From the NCBI RefSeq assembly GCF_900094885.1, contig NZ_FMBL01000001.1, positions 877,174 through 941,173 of the forward strand: a stretch of DNA of 64,000 nucleotides, read 5' to 3'. Shown piece by piece: positions 10,217-23,012 of this stretch; position 1 is the stretch's first letter; the number at the start of each line of letters is the position of its first letter. The DNA comes from Bifidobacterium commune (GTDB lineage: Bacteria; Actinomycetota; Actinomycetes; Actinomycetales; Bifidobacteriaceae). The position numbers were made by a program, and so were the translations under genes. The notes below the pieces were generated by a model that did not search any database, had not been told where the DNA came from, and saw only the letters and a list, made by a program, of their open reading frames with translations.

Positions 10217-11119
10217 TCAGTTTTCCCTTGGTGACGCAACGGTGTCCTCGCTGGGAGGATCTTGCTTCTTGTGGCGAGGACGCGGAGACCTGTCCGGCGG
10301 CACATCTGTATATGGATACCCCATCGAAGCCGTCGATGTATAGAAGCTTTTGGTGACATCACTGAGATTAACGCCGGGAATAGGTGGCGAACTGACTGCA
10401 TGGGGTGTCTCATCGGAGTGCGTGGTCTCACCACGACGATAGCGATCCATCATCTGTTTCTGCAACTGGGCAGAACTCGGAGGTGTCCACGAAAGCGCAT
10501 TTGCACCAGACGCGATGGTCTCACGAATTGATTCGCCGGAACCTCCGGAACTGGCAACAACGGGAATCTCCGGATACCGGTCCTTGACGCACGCGACGAC
10601 TTCCGCGGTATGCTTGCCGGCTGCAACGTTGATGATTTTTGCACCCGCCTCGATTTTGCGTTGCACCATATCATCCCAGTCGACGACTGTGGCCATCACG
10701 GGAACATGAATAGTCATTGCAACCTCACGCACAGTCTCGACCTCGCTGGGCGCGTTCAGCACGACGCCCGCGACTCCTTGCATCTCGGCAAACACCGCAA
10801 GCTCAAGCACTCGCGTCCCCGTGGTGGTGCCGCCACCAACTCCGACGAACACAGGTACCTGCGCTACCGAAAGCACAGCCTGATTGATAACCGGCTGGCC
10901 CATGAACGGGTAAACAGCGAGGATCGCATCGGCGTTGGTATTGTGAATCACCGCCACATCCGTGGTATACGCGAAGGAACGCAGACGCCTTCCCTGCAAC
11001 AGCAGACCTGAGGAACGCTCAATTTCAGCCGGTACACGCGCGTCAAAAGAACTCAGCGGATTTTCAATAGGCAGCGGGTCAGGCAAATCAGCCCTCAGAC
11101 TCATTACACGCTGTTCCAT
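10217..11119 (-). CDS. Putative TIM-barrel enzyme (annotated as hydrolase in relatives), unknown function
   Basis: 300 residues from the ATG at 11119, chosen because GGAG lies seven bases upstream; an ATG at 11170 would add 17 residues. The pattern is barrel-like: alternating hydrophobic strands and glycine-rich turns, including VFVGVGGGTTTGTR, GVVLNAPSEVETV, VMATVVDWDD, AGAKIINVAAGKH, IPVVASSGGSGES and ASGANALSW. The late GGSGES segment recalls phosphate-binding loops of TIM barrels such as ThiG or KDPG-type aldolases. The C-terminal 65 residues are polar, Pro/Ser-rich and likely disordered. I cannot assign a substrate; the gene stands alone on its strand, divergent from ettA. Confidence 0.7.
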   Translation of the reverse strand: MEQRVMSLRADLPDPLPIENPLSSFDARVPAEIERSSGLLLQGRRLRSFAYTTDVAVIHNTNADAILAVYPFMGQPVINQAVLSVAQVPVFVGVGGGTTTGTRVLELAVFAEMQGVAGVVLNAPSEVETVREVAMTIHVPVMATVVDWDDMVQRKIEAGAKIINVAAGKHTAEVVACVKDRYPEIPVVASSGGSGESIRETIASGANALSWTPPSSAQLQKQMMDRYRRGETTHSDETPHAVSSPPIPGVNLSDVTKSFYTSTASMGYPYTDVPPDRSPRPRHKKQDPPSEDTVASPREN

Positions 11120-11449
11120 CGCATCACTCCGTTCATCGGTTACCGGAAACTTTCGATTCACCAATCGCATCCGTCCTGCGCAGCAATCAGCATAGTCCGA
11201 TCGCGCCGCAACATGCAGAGCGGATCGAGCACATTACAAGACTCAACATATCATTTTTGACTTCTGTTCCCAAGCGTGCTCCATCTCACGTTAAGAAGGC
11301 GAAAAACCAACATCGAACCCCCGGCAAGCCCAGCGCGCAACGTCTACTCAATATGCGAAAATTGGCGTGGACCGCAGGCAAAACACCCATGCGGAAAACG
11401 CTTCACATGCAATGAGATAAAGCACACATCAGAACGAAGGAACGAATAC
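11120..11449. other. Divergent intergenic region between the TIM-barrel gene and ettA
   Basis: 330 bases containing the start regions of two divergent genes. The plus-strand ettA frame stays open upstream to 11276, but codons before the TTG at 11450 do not resemble EttA and are probably not translated. I see no certain promoter hexamers, riboswitch or terminator. Confidence 0.35.
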
Positions 11450-13126
<1,677 letters not shown>

Positions 13127-13472
13127 TCTCCGACGACAACCTGCCGTTTTCACATACTAATGTGGGGAAACGGGATATGCAGCTCAGAACGATTTTCAGC
13201 TTTTTGACCAAGTCCGAATCCCGAGCGTCGCCTATTCCCGCTTCCCCACTTGGCATTGGTACGGCGAGCGCTAATGTGATATCAATCATTGTCTGCACGA
13301 TAGCACGATTTGGCGTTAAGCCCTTGAGTTGGCGAAATTCGTATGACTTACGTACATATACAACTCGATTACGGCACCAATCGCAGCGCCAGATACTGGC
13401 ACAATCCGCGCAAAAGTTCGGCGGCGAGGATTAGACTCGCATAAACGTTATTAAAAAGAAACGAGGACTGAC
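13127..13472. other. Intergenic region between ettA and tesB
   Basis: 346 bases with no credible gene. A hairpin at about 13143-13170 (CCGTTT paired with AAACGG, with a bulge) may terminate ettA but has no T-run. A possible promoter for the thioesterase gene (TTGGCG, 18 bases, TACATA) lies near 13330-13360, low confidence. Confidence 0.35.
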
Positions 13473-14384
13473 ATGGCGGAAATGACGACCGGCAACGCAG
13501 CACAGCGGGCGGTTGAGGCACTGGAACTCAAGGCCGGCATCCAGCAGGAAGGGCACACCGTCTTCAACGATGCCACGAACCTCTACTACCCCACTGAGCG
13601 TATCTATGGGGGGCAGATGACGGCACAGGCCATCATTGCAGCTACCAACACCACAGACGACGACAAGGTGGCCAATTCCATCCACGCCACCTTCATTAAG
13701 GTCGGCAAGCTGGATGAGCCGACCCGTTATGAAGTCGAGTCACTGCGCGATGGTCGGTCGTTCTCCACCCGCCGCGTGGATGCCAAGCAGGCTGATCAAT
13801 TGCTGTTCACCGCCACGGTAAGCCTGCAGAAGACCGGTCAGCCCGGAGTACAATTCAGCGACGACATGCCTTCCAATCTGCCGGATCCGGAAACCCTTGC
13901 CAGTGCCAAGGACCTGATGGAACCGTATGCCGACAAATCGAGTTTCGCCAACTATTACACTTCGCAGTCTCCCTTTGACATCCGACACATCGGCTCAACC
14001 GTCATGCTCGTTCCCGATAAGCACAGCGCAGAAGAGGATTCCGGCAAGCAATTGGTGTGGATGCGCATGTCCGACAAAATCGAGTCCCAGCAAAGCGTGC
14101 ATCGTGCCCTGCTGGGACTGGAATGCGATCAGGTGATGATGGAACCCGATCTGCGCCGCGCAGGTCTGAGCATCTCCACACCGGGCATCTTCTACGCCTC
14201 GATCGATCATTCGATGTGGTGGTACGACAATATCGACATGAACGAATGGCATCTGTATGTGCAGGATGCCCCTGTAGCCGGACACGGCCGCGCTTTGGGC
14301 ATCGCCAAGGTCTATTCAGCAGACGGAAAGCTCTTAGCCGCAATGAGTCAGGAAGCCACCATACGCATACCTGAAAGGGATTGA
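13473..14384 (+). CDS. tesB: Acyl-CoA thioesterase II
   Basis: 303 residues of the TesB double hot-dog fold. The N-terminal half has RIYGGQMTAQAIIAA and SIHATFIKVGKLDEPTRYEVESLRDGRSFSTR-like spacing, both split here over the first hot-dog; the C-terminal half has RAGLSISTPGIFY and SIDHSMWWYD followed by GRALGIAKVYS and a final LLAAMSQEATIR, the classic TesB ending. It hydrolyses acyl-CoA to free acid and CoA in the cytoplasm. ACGAGG precedes the ATG at proper spacing. A hairpin terminator follows. Physiological substrate is not evident. Confidence 0.93.
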   Translation: MAEMTTGNAAQRAVEALELKAGIQQEGHTVFNDATNLYYPTERIYGGQMTAQAIIAATNTTDDDKVANSIHATFIKVGKLDEPTRYEVESLRDGRSFSTRRVDAKQADQLLFTATVSLQKTGQPGVQFSDDMPSNLPDPETLASAKDLMEPYADKSSFANYYTSQSPFDIRHIGSTVMLVPDKHSAEEDSGKQLVWMRMSDKIESQQSVHRALLGLECDQVMMEPDLRRAGLSISTPGIFYASIDHSMWWYDNIDMNEWHLYVQDAPVAGHGRALGIAKVYSADGKLLAAMSQEATIRIPERD

Positions 14385-14422
14385 TCTTCAGCAGAAAATC
14401 CTCATGATGCCAAAATCGAATG

Positions 14423-14466
14423 ATTCGGCGGATGGAACGGCTCCTTAGCCAATTCATCCGCCGAAT
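14423..14466 (+). terminator. Terminator hairpin after tesB
   Basis: A perfect 12-bp inverted repeat (ATTCGGCGGATG with CATCCGCCGAAT) with a 20-base loop, followed by TTCTATA. It lies between the convergent tesB and the end of the long minus-strand operon and could serve both. Confidence 0.6.
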
Positions 14467-14574
14467 TTCTATACCTAAACCCGCAAATCCCGCTTCCGAC
14501 TACAAAACAACATCAGGAAGCATCAAGTCCTCATCATCGAGAAATGTGTAACCGCAAGCACTTTCTAGCAACTG

Positions 14575-14763
14575 TCAAGCGAACATCATACCTTTGAGCG
14601 TCGACTGGACACCATCAATGCCAGTGATTTCATACGACCATACAGTCTCGCCCTTATGTGTCAACGAAACAGTTGTCCGGTATTCTCCAGTTGCGGTCTG
14701 TTCTGGTTCAGTCAATATCAAATCATACGACTCGCCATTGTTTTCAAATGTCCGTTTCAGCAC
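14575..14763 (-). CDS. Small hypothetical protein after the DUF3180 gene
   Basis: A 62-residue frame starting at a GTG (14763), with AAGGA twelve bases upstream; the same frame stays open to an upstream ATG at 14868, inside the DUF3180 gene, which would give 97 residues. The core (YDLILTEPEQTATGEYRTT, then VSLTHKGETVWSYEITGIDG) looks like amphipathic antiparallel strands of a real small soluble protein rather than shadow sequence. No family recognised. It is the last member of the minus-strand operon and abuts the terminator region. Confidence 0.5.
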   Translation of the reverse strand: MLKRTFENNGESYDLILTEPEQTATGEYRTTVSLTHKGETVWSYEITGIDGVQSTLKGMMFA

Positions 14764-14785
14764 TTTACTTCGTATTCCTTCTGGA

Positions 14786-15331
14786 TTAACACCTTCTTTT
14801 GTTGACCGAACCGGCAATGGCTTTGCGTCGACGCTCACGTCGCTTGGCAGTCTTGATTTTCGGATCATCCGGGCCTTCGCTCGGCGGCAGCTGGCACAGC
14901 CATTCGCCGATTATGCCGACAATCATGTCGGCGATGCAGATAACAGTGGCAATACCACATTGAATAACCACGCTCTGGTAATACCGGGCACCCCAATGCG
15001 GCAAGCACAGCAATAGCTGGGCGAGATACCATCCAGCCAGCATCGCACCGGCAACGCCCAACGCCTTGGAAAGCATCAGCGTGTACACGGCCTTAGTCGG
15101 ATCAACCCAACTTTTGCGCTTGGTCGGATCGGTAATGGCATATTGATGCACTTGAAGCGCCAAAACCAGGACGACAACGCCAAGCAGCACCAGAACGAAC
15201 GAAACAAACCACGGAGCACCGATGAGCGAAAGCCTAGTTATCTCATCGGTCTTGAAGAGCATCGCGCCTAGCAGGAGCCCCAGCAACGCCGCAATGACGT
15301 AATACCACCAAGCCGTTCGCCGTGCACTCAT
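14786..15331 (-). CDS. DUF3180 membrane protein
   Basis: 181 residues, chosen from the ATG at 15331 because GGAG lies five bases upstream and the ATG overlaps the preceding stop (ATGA). Four hydrophobic segments are visible (about 9-28, 36-60, 83-105, 115-140), followed by a strongly basic C-terminal tail with KTAKRRERRRKA. DUF3180 proteins are actinobacterial membrane proteins of unknown function normally coded directly after the folate genes, as here. Translation is probably coupled to the degenerate FolB-FolK gene. Confidence 0.85.
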   Translation of the reverse strand: MSARRTAWWYYVIAALLGLLLGAMLFKTDEITRLSLIGAPWFVSFVLVLLGVVVLVLALQVHQYAITDPTKRKSWVDPTKAVYTLMLSKALGVAGAMLAGWYLAQLLLCLPHWGARYYQSVVIQCGIATVICIADMIVGIIGEWLCQLPPSEGPDDPKIKTAKRRERRRKAIAGSVNKRRC

Positions 15332-16338
15332 TGTGTCTCCCCCAGTATCCATCGGTCGTCGACTTTGCCCACACGCGCAGCATCAGGTGCCATTGCCAAC
15401 AAATAGGAAACAGGGTCGCCGTCGAGGCGCGCCTCGGGATCCATATCAAGCCACGGCGCGAGGATTTCAGCTTGTGCTTTAGCATCCGTCAACGGTAATT
15501 CGATAGTGTTCGCAACCGCTTCCGATACATCTTGAGCACCACTTTCCGATGCTTGGGCAATATCGGCGACCGCACCAATCGACTCACCCTCAATATCAAC
15601 CAGGCGCAATGCAACGGCGCCTTCGTGCGATGCCGACAATGAATCAAGCAACGTTATGATAGCCTGCGGCTTGAGTTTGGTGATCACCTGGATAACAGCG
15701 GCACTTGCGTCCGAACTATCAATGCCCATGACACGATAAAGCGGCGAAATACCTTCGACCTGATTGCCGGGCACTGCATCGATCGAAACAATGGCGGAAC
15801 GGAAGCGCTTTTCAGCATCAGTCGTTTTGCTGCGCATCGCGATGATTGCTCGCCGAGGAACGGCATAAACATCTTCCATCGTGTCTTGTTGCTGTACTTT
15901 TCGTTTATCAGACTCGTTCTTGCGCATCTGATCGGCGATGGTTGCACCAGCTAGTGAAGCCTTGGTCGGAGCAACATACATACCGCCACCAGTTACGGCA
16001 TCACCGCCATACTCGGCACCATCATCAAAGCTCACCGGCACTTCGGCGAACGTTAATTGTTCAATAGCTTGTGGTGCACTGTCTCCACTGTCTTCGCGAC
16101 GTCCGAAAAACGGTAAACCATCGTCACTTTCATCGACCAGATGCACCGTAACATCCACACTCGCCCTTCCCTCCCCAACAGCTTCAAGCATCCGCCTCCA
16201 TACGGCAGTGCCCGCTGTTACATCCTCGCTCACCGTAGGATCGAACGAAAGTGAGATTCGCGCATGAACGCCGAGGGGCGTGCCATCTGCTGTCACGCCC
16301 CTCGACTCTTTCGAATCATTAATCAATGAATCCGCCAT
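15328..16338 (-). CDS. Degenerate FolB-FolK fusion, catalytic motifs lost
   Basis: 336 residues at the position, between ftsH and DUF3180, where bifidobacteria carry the FolB-FolK fusion. Relics are recognisable: VDVTVH near residue 60, like the FolB C-terminal strand; AIIAMRSKTTDAEKRFRSAI followed by a VEGISPLYRVMGID segment, matching the HPPK start (normally GSNLGD and SPLYRT); and ILAPWLDMDPEARL near residue 295, matching the HPPK end. The GSNLGD glycine/asparagine motif is now RSKTTD, and the HPPK metal-binding D-x-D after RW-x-RT cannot be found. The FolB half lacks its usual start. The frame is nevertheless intact and translationally coupled to DUF3180. Probably non-functional in pterin metabolism. 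Confidence 0.65.
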   Translation of the reverse strand: MADSLINDSKESRGVTADGTPLGVHARISLSFDPTVSEDVTAGTAVWRRMLEAVGEGRASVDVTVHLVDESDDGLPFFGRREDSGDSAPQAIEQLTFAEVPVSFDDGAEYGGDAVTGGGMYVAPTKASLAGATIADQMRKNESDKRKVQQQDTMEDVYAVPRRAIIAMRSKTTDAEKRFRSAIVSIDAVPGNQVEGISPLYRVMGIDSSDASAAVIQVITKLKPQAIITLLDSLSASHEGAVALRLVDIEGESIGAVADIAQASESGAQDVSEAVANTIELPLTDAKAQAEILAPWLDMDPEARLDGDPVSYLLAMAPDAARVGKVDDRWILGETQ

Positions 16339-16342
16339 TTGC

Positions 16343-18459
<2,117 letters not shown>

Positions 18460-18463
<4 letters not shown>

Positions 18464-19023
18464 ACTGCTTCTCCTTGGTAGACTTCAGGCTTCAAGACCG
18501 CTATAGAGTCAAGGTTGCGGAAACGCTCTTTATAATCGAGCCCGAACCCCACCACGAATTCATCCGGCACCTCGTATCCCCGATACTTCAAGGGCACATC
18601 AACTTCCCTACGTGAAGGCTTTTCCAGAAGCGCAAAGACTTCAACACTGGCAGCTCCGCGGTTTTTCAATTCTCGGATGAGCCAATCCAGCGTATGTCCG
18701 GAATCGACGATGTCTTCGACGATCAAGATATCGCGGCCTTTCACGTCGCATGCAAGGTCCTGACGCACCTTGATCGTGCCACTGCTGGATAATCCGTCAC
18801 CGTAGCTCGACAGACTCATGAAATCCATCTGTACGTTGATGCTCAGGGCCTGTGAAAACGCCACCAACGTGTTCATGGCACCTTTGAGCACGGCAACCAA
18901 AAGCAAATCCGTGTCCTTATAGTCTTTGCTCACCTGTGCCGCGACACTGTTGATCTTTTCTTCGATTTGTGTCTTAGATACCAATTCGTGGTCGATTTGG
19001 TCATGTACATCCGCGATTTCCAT
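18460..19023 (-). CDS. hpt: Hypoxanthine phosphoribosyltransferase
   Basis: 187 residues from the ATG at 19023 (AGG four bases upstream); an upstream frame extension to 19107 overlaps tilS and is not family-like. VAVLKGAMNTL and FMSLSSYGD precede the PRPP-binding loop ILIVEDIVDSGHTL, and the C-terminal GFGLDYKERFRNL is the classic HPRT ending. It salvages hypoxanthine and guanine to IMP and GMP. The tilS stop and this start are one base apart, and the gene overlaps ftsH by ATGA, the conserved tilS-hpt-ftsH order of Gram-positive bacteria. Confidence 0.96.
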
Positions 19024-19024
19024 G

Positions 19025-20260
19025 TCACCTATTTTTACACAGGTGAATGACGTCTCGCTGCCTATTTGCTGAATATCCGCTGGGAAGTGAAACGAAACCC
19101 TGACCATGCCAGTGCGTTACCAGTGTTTCAATGGACAAGACATGCCGAGAAGTAAACGACAGTCCCAGCTGCGCCAATACACGCGCGATGACGCGACGTC
19201 GAATGGCCGAGTGCGCTTGGGCCAGCGGTTTAACACGCAGAATCAAGGTTCGATCAAGATGGGTGTATACCTCAGCATCCGCACGTTCCCCGCAACCAAC
19301 TTCTGATTTGCAATCCGATCCAAACGATTGCAAGCCTTGATCACTCATCGACCTTGTATCCGCTGCGACATCAGCGTTCCGGCCCCTCTGATCACGAAGG
19401 CCTTCAGCTTCATTCCAACAAACGATCTTGCGGTACCAGTCATCCGTTGAGGCCTCAAGAAAATCCCTATCGACGCGGGCGATACCAGCTCCCTGCGCTA
19501 AGTGAGCCGAAAAATCACCGCCGAAGAACGACGACAAATACGGCATAAGTGTGTGGCGCACACGCGAGCGAAGCGGATAGTTTGCGGGCAGTGACTGATC
19601 CGCAGGTTCCGTATCACCATTGGTCGGGTCATCCCACCAAGCAATCCCCAACTCACGACAGATCGCAGTGGTCTGTGCGCGTGTGAGATCAAGAAACGGA
19701 CGATCGAAACATACCCCGCCCTGAACAAACGCGGCCGGCATCCCGCAAAGTGCTTCAATGCCACTGGAACGCATCAAATCCATCGCCACCGTCTCAGCCT
19801 GATCATCACGGGTGTGAGCTAGCAACACGGTAACGTGACCGATCTGACGGGCCACATTAATAATCGCTTCGTATCGTGCCTGTCGCGCCATATCTTCAGC
19901 GCTATGCCCATCGTGCGCACCTTTGACATCGATACTGCGCACGATAACCGGACCCAGCCCCAGAGCCGTGCAACGATCAGCCGCATCCTTCGACACCTGT
20001 TCGGAACCATCCTGAAGTCGATGGTCAATAATGACGGCGCCGCAATGGATTCCCAGCATTCCGGAAACGATTTGACTCACGGCCGCGAGAGCCATCGAGT
20101 CGCGTCCTCCCGAGCATGCCACCAGCACCGTCGGCGCGTTGGCATCGGGAGTATGCACTCCATGTCCGGCAAAACGAGAGTGCTGTCGTACAATGCCTAT
20201 GCCAGCAAGCGAATTGCGAACGTCACCGATCGCCTTCTTCACGGTCGCCGAATACACCAT
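19025..20260 (-). CDS. tilS: tRNA(Ile)-lysidine synthase
   Basis: 411 residues from the ATG at 20260; the frame is open further upstream but that part overlaps dacB and is unlike TilS. The PP-loop motif CSGGRDS occupies residues 49-55, followed by the characteristic IIDHRLQDGS and LLAHTRDDQAETV. It converts cytidine 34 of the AUA-reading tRNA-Ile to lysidine using ATP. The C-terminal half is Ala/Arg-rich and less conserved, ending in a TilS substrate-binding region with HVLSIETL. Starts four bases after dacB and ends one base before hpt. Confidence 0.95.
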   Translation of the reverse strand: MVYSATVKKAIGDVRNSLAGIGIVRQHSRFAGHGVHTPDANAPTVLVACSGGRDSMALAAVSQIVSGMLGIHCGAVIIDHRLQDGSEQVSKDAADRCTALGLGPVIVRSIDVKGAHDGHSAEDMARQARYEAIINVARQIGHVTVLLAHTRDDQAETVAMDLMRSSGIEALCGMPAAFVQGGVCFDRPFLDLTRAQTTAICRELGIAWWDDPTNGDTEPADQSLPANYPLRSRVRHTLMPYLSSFFGGDFSAHLAQGAGIARVDRDFLEASTDDWYRKIVCWNEAEGLRDQRGRNADVAADTRSMSDQGLQSFGSDCKSEVGCGERADAEVYTHLDRTLILRVKPLAQAHSAIRRRVIARVLAQLGLSFTSRHVLSIETLVTHWHGQGFVSLPSGYSANRQRDVIHLCKNR

Positions 20261-20264
20261 GGTC

Positions 20265-21746
20265 TCAGAGTTCCACCAACGATGACATGAACGTGTCAAT
20301 GGCTTCTTTCGCCTCCGCATAATTTTCCGGACTGTTAACCACAACAGCGAAGGAAAGCACGCCGCCACCCTTGCGAGAGACATTGCCGGACATCGAAGTA
20401 ACATGTTCAAGGGAACCGGTTTTAACGCGCAACAACCCGGCCGCACCGGGATCATGCAAACGTGTCTGAGCAGTGCCGACAAGCCCCGGAATGGACAATC
20501 CTTCCCCTGCCGAGGACCCGGGACCGATTTTAAGATTTCGGGACTGAAGTTCAACCAATGTCCTGACCGTAAGAGTTGACCCTGCAGAAAGCCCGGAACA
20601 ATCCTGCATCTGCAGGTTCGCCGTGTCAATGCCCATCTTGTTGAGCTGTTGTTTCACGGCTTTCGTCGCCCCTTCAGGGCTGTTTTCACCCCTCATTTTC
20701 AACGATGTAAGCCTGCCGAACTCCTCAATCAAAGTATTGTCGGAATGTCGCATGGTAAACGCCATTACTTCAGCCAAGGTTGCCGAGCTGATTGTGGCTA
20801 TGCGTTCCGCATTGCCATGGGATCGACCGGAAGTTACCTCGTCGTCGACGGCAACGCCACGTTGTGACAGAAGCGAAGAGAAAACAAGAGCAGCATCATG
20901 GGCAGGCGTTATCGACAACTCAGGGTACGCGGTGTACTGATCGATGTCGTGATTCTCCCCCTTCCATTGCCTTCCCCCATCAACAGCCATCGAAGCGATG
21001 CCGGTGTAATTGGTGTGGTTGATATTGTTGGAGTCAATATTGGCCGGATATCGGACAGTCCCGAAAAGCTCATCATCGTATTGCAGATGAATGTGCTCGA
21101 TACCTCGTTTTTTCAGACTTGCAACAGTCTCGTCGGCCAACGTGGCAAGCCCGGCCCTGCCGTTGATATGATCGGGATCGTTCTGCCCTGCACCCAACAA
21201 CATATCGCCATCAGAAGTAAGTACGAGTTTTGCAGGTTCATCCGCCTCTTGATCGGAGGACTCAAGCAAGGTCTCGGTGCGGAACGTCGACCCCATATCC
21301 AATGTTGAAGAGGCCGCCAGCGCAGTGAGCGTCTTCATGGTCGATGCAGGCTCACGCGGAGTGTCCGGATCACGTGAAGCCACAATAGTGCCGGAAGCAT
21401 CGGACACAGCAACGGAGAAATCAGCGCCGACCCCGGGAGTACTGGCAAAGGCCTCAATCAAACCGTTCGCAGCGTTTACGTCAATAGGCTTATTAAGATT
21501 TACAGGTCCGGCGATGGGTATGTTCTCCCTCATTGCACCGGAAATCCTCGATGAATTCGTGTCGGCAGGAAGAACGGTCAGTGGACCAGGAACCAATCCT
21601 CGAAAATCGGCGAAGACATACGACGCGCAAAGCAATATTGTAACCAACGCAGAGATGACGATGCGTGAGACACGGTTGCGCTCGGTATAATCCTTCCTGT
21701 ACACATACATGCCGCGCTCAGAAAACCCTTGTTCTTGTGTAGCCAC
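20265..21746 (-). CDS. dacB: D-Ala-D-Ala carboxypeptidase/endopeptidase (PBP4, S13 family)
   Basis: 493 residues from a GTG at 21746 with AGGAG five bases upstream. A single transmembrane or signal segment (about 28-48) is followed by the penicillin-binding S13 fold: nucleophile motif PASTMK (S about 135), second motif HSDN (about 335), and KTG (about 440) in LLRVKTGSLEHVTSMSG. The large insert between the first two motifs (residues about 150-300, with HINGRAGLATLADE) is typical of PBP4. It trims peptidoglycan stem peptides outside the membrane. Sits between a glycosyltransferase and tilS in one transcription unit. Confidence 0.93.
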   Translation of the reverse strand: MATQEQGFSERGMYVYRKDYTERNRVSRIVISALVTILLCASYVFADFRGLVPGPLTVLPADTNSSRISGAMRENIPIAGPVNLNKPIDVNAANGLIEAFASTPGVGADFSVAVSDASGTIVASRDPDTPREPASTMKTLTALAASSTLDMGSTFRTETLLESSDQEADEPAKLVLTSDGDMLLGAGQNDPDHINGRAGLATLADETVASLKKRGIEHIHLQYDDELFGTVRYPANIDSNNINHTNYTGIASMAVDGGRQWKGENHDIDQYTAYPELSITPAHDAALVFSSLLSQRGVAVDDEVTSGRSHGNAERIATISSATLAEVMAFTMRHSDNTLIEEFGRLTSLKMRGENSPEGATKAVKQQLNKMGIDTANLQMQDCSGLSAGSTLTVRTLVELQSRNLKIGPGSSAGEGLSIPGLVGTAQTRLHDPGAAGLLRVKTGSLEHVTSMSGNVSRKGGGVLSFAVVVNSPENYAEAKEAIDTFMSSLVEL

Positions 21747-21779
21747 AACCACTCCTACTTACGTTACCGCCCAAGGAAG

Positions 21780-23012
21780 CTAACCTTTATGCTCGATCGG
21801 TTTCCATTGCGCCCTTGAGAAAACGGCCTGGAAGGAAATCGGGATATAACTGGCCATATAAATCGGGAAGCTAAGTACATAGGCAAGCAATTCCTTATTG
21901 GATGCGCCAATCTGGTCACGTTCAGCAAAAACAGTGAGCCCTGCAAGGAACATCATGGCCAACAAACCGAATGCACCGCCAATCGTCCATGTAATCGCTG
22001 CATCGATTTGAGTTGTCCATGAAACAAAACCAAACGCAGCAAAAAGAATGCCCAACGCGCCCCTCACCATGCCAAGCAGCATGAACGGGCAAATCAGCAT
22101 TGTGAAATCAAAGGCCGAAAAATCGCGCTCTTTGATTGCGCGTTTAATCAGCAAAGGCCCGTAATACCGGAAGACTTGCAAAAAGCCCTTGCTCCAACGA
22201 AGCCGTTGCCGCCAGCTTTGCAAAAACGAAACGGGCTGTTCATCGTAAAGTATTGCCGTGCCGCAGTATCCGATGCGGTCGCCGTGCAATACGGAGTCCA
22301 TCGTGAACTCAAGATCTTCAGTGAGCAGATGGAATTTCCATCCGTTGTTGCGCTGCATAACCTCTTGCGAGAACATGAACCCCGTACCACCCACATGACA
22401 GCTTGCGCCGAACAACATTCGTGAATTGTTCAGGAAGCGGGATTCCCGAATGAACCAAAGGGCCGAACCGGAAGAAACCCAATTCTCGGAAATATTCGTG
22501 GAATTGCGGTAACTGGTGAGGATTCGGAACCCGGACTGGAATGCCTTGTTCATCTCCTCGATATAATGCTTGTCCAGTTTGTTGTCGGCATCAAAGACAA
22601 AAAACGCTTCATAATCGCTGGCTACTCCACGCTCAATCATCTCGTCGAGCAGATAAGTGAGCGCATAACCCTTGCCGATTTCTTCCAGATTATGCCGCTC
22701 GACGACTTGGCATCCCATGCCGCGCACGACTTCAGCCGTATCATCGGTGCAATTGTCAGCTACGAGCCAGATATCGACAAGACTGGATGGATAGGTCTGT
22801 TCACGAATGGAGTTGATGAGGTTCGGGACGACTTTGGCCTCGTTGCGAGCCGAAATAAGCACGGCGTACCGCTTGTCCATCGGAACCGTTGGAAAGGTGA
22901 TGCGATGATGGAACAGCGAGGCAATAATGCAGGCGGCCTGATAACCGAGGCTTACGGCGCCCAATATGAACATAAGAACGTCAAGAATGTTCAGATATAC
23001 CATCAGCGCCAT
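21780..23012 (-). CDS. Membrane glycosyltransferase family 2
   Basis: 410 residues. N-terminal transmembrane segment (about 5-32), a GT-A domain with AVLISARNEAKVVPNLI, VADNCTDDTAEV, GKGYAL, the metal-binding FDADN, and the acceptor-site TEDLEF and QRLRWSKGF, then three or four C-terminal membrane segments. This is the processive-type synthase layout (Q-x-x-RW), so it may make a surface polysaccharide or glycolipid. Start codon overlaps the AI-2E gene end; AAGGA precedes it. Substrate unknown. Confidence 0.9.
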   Translation of the reverse strand: MALMVYLNILDVLMFILGAVSLGYQAACIIASLFHHRITFPTVPMDKRYAVLISARNEAKVVPNLINSIREQTYPSSLVDIWLVADNCTDDTAEVVRGMGCQVVERHNLEEIGKGYALTYLLDEMIERGVASDYEAFFVFDADNKLDKHYIEEMNKAFQSGFRILTSYRNSTNISENWVSSGSALWFIRESRFLNNSRMLFGASCHVGGTGFMFSQEVMQRNNGWKFHLLTEDLEFTMDSVLHGDRIGYCGTAILYDEQPVSFLQSWRQRLRWSKGFLQVFRYYGPLLIKRAIKERDFSAFDFTMLICPFMLLGMVRGALGILFAAFGFVSWTTQIDAAITWTIGGAFGLLAMMFLAGLTVFAERDQIGASNKELLAYVLSFPIYMASYIPISFQAVFSRAQWKPIEHKG

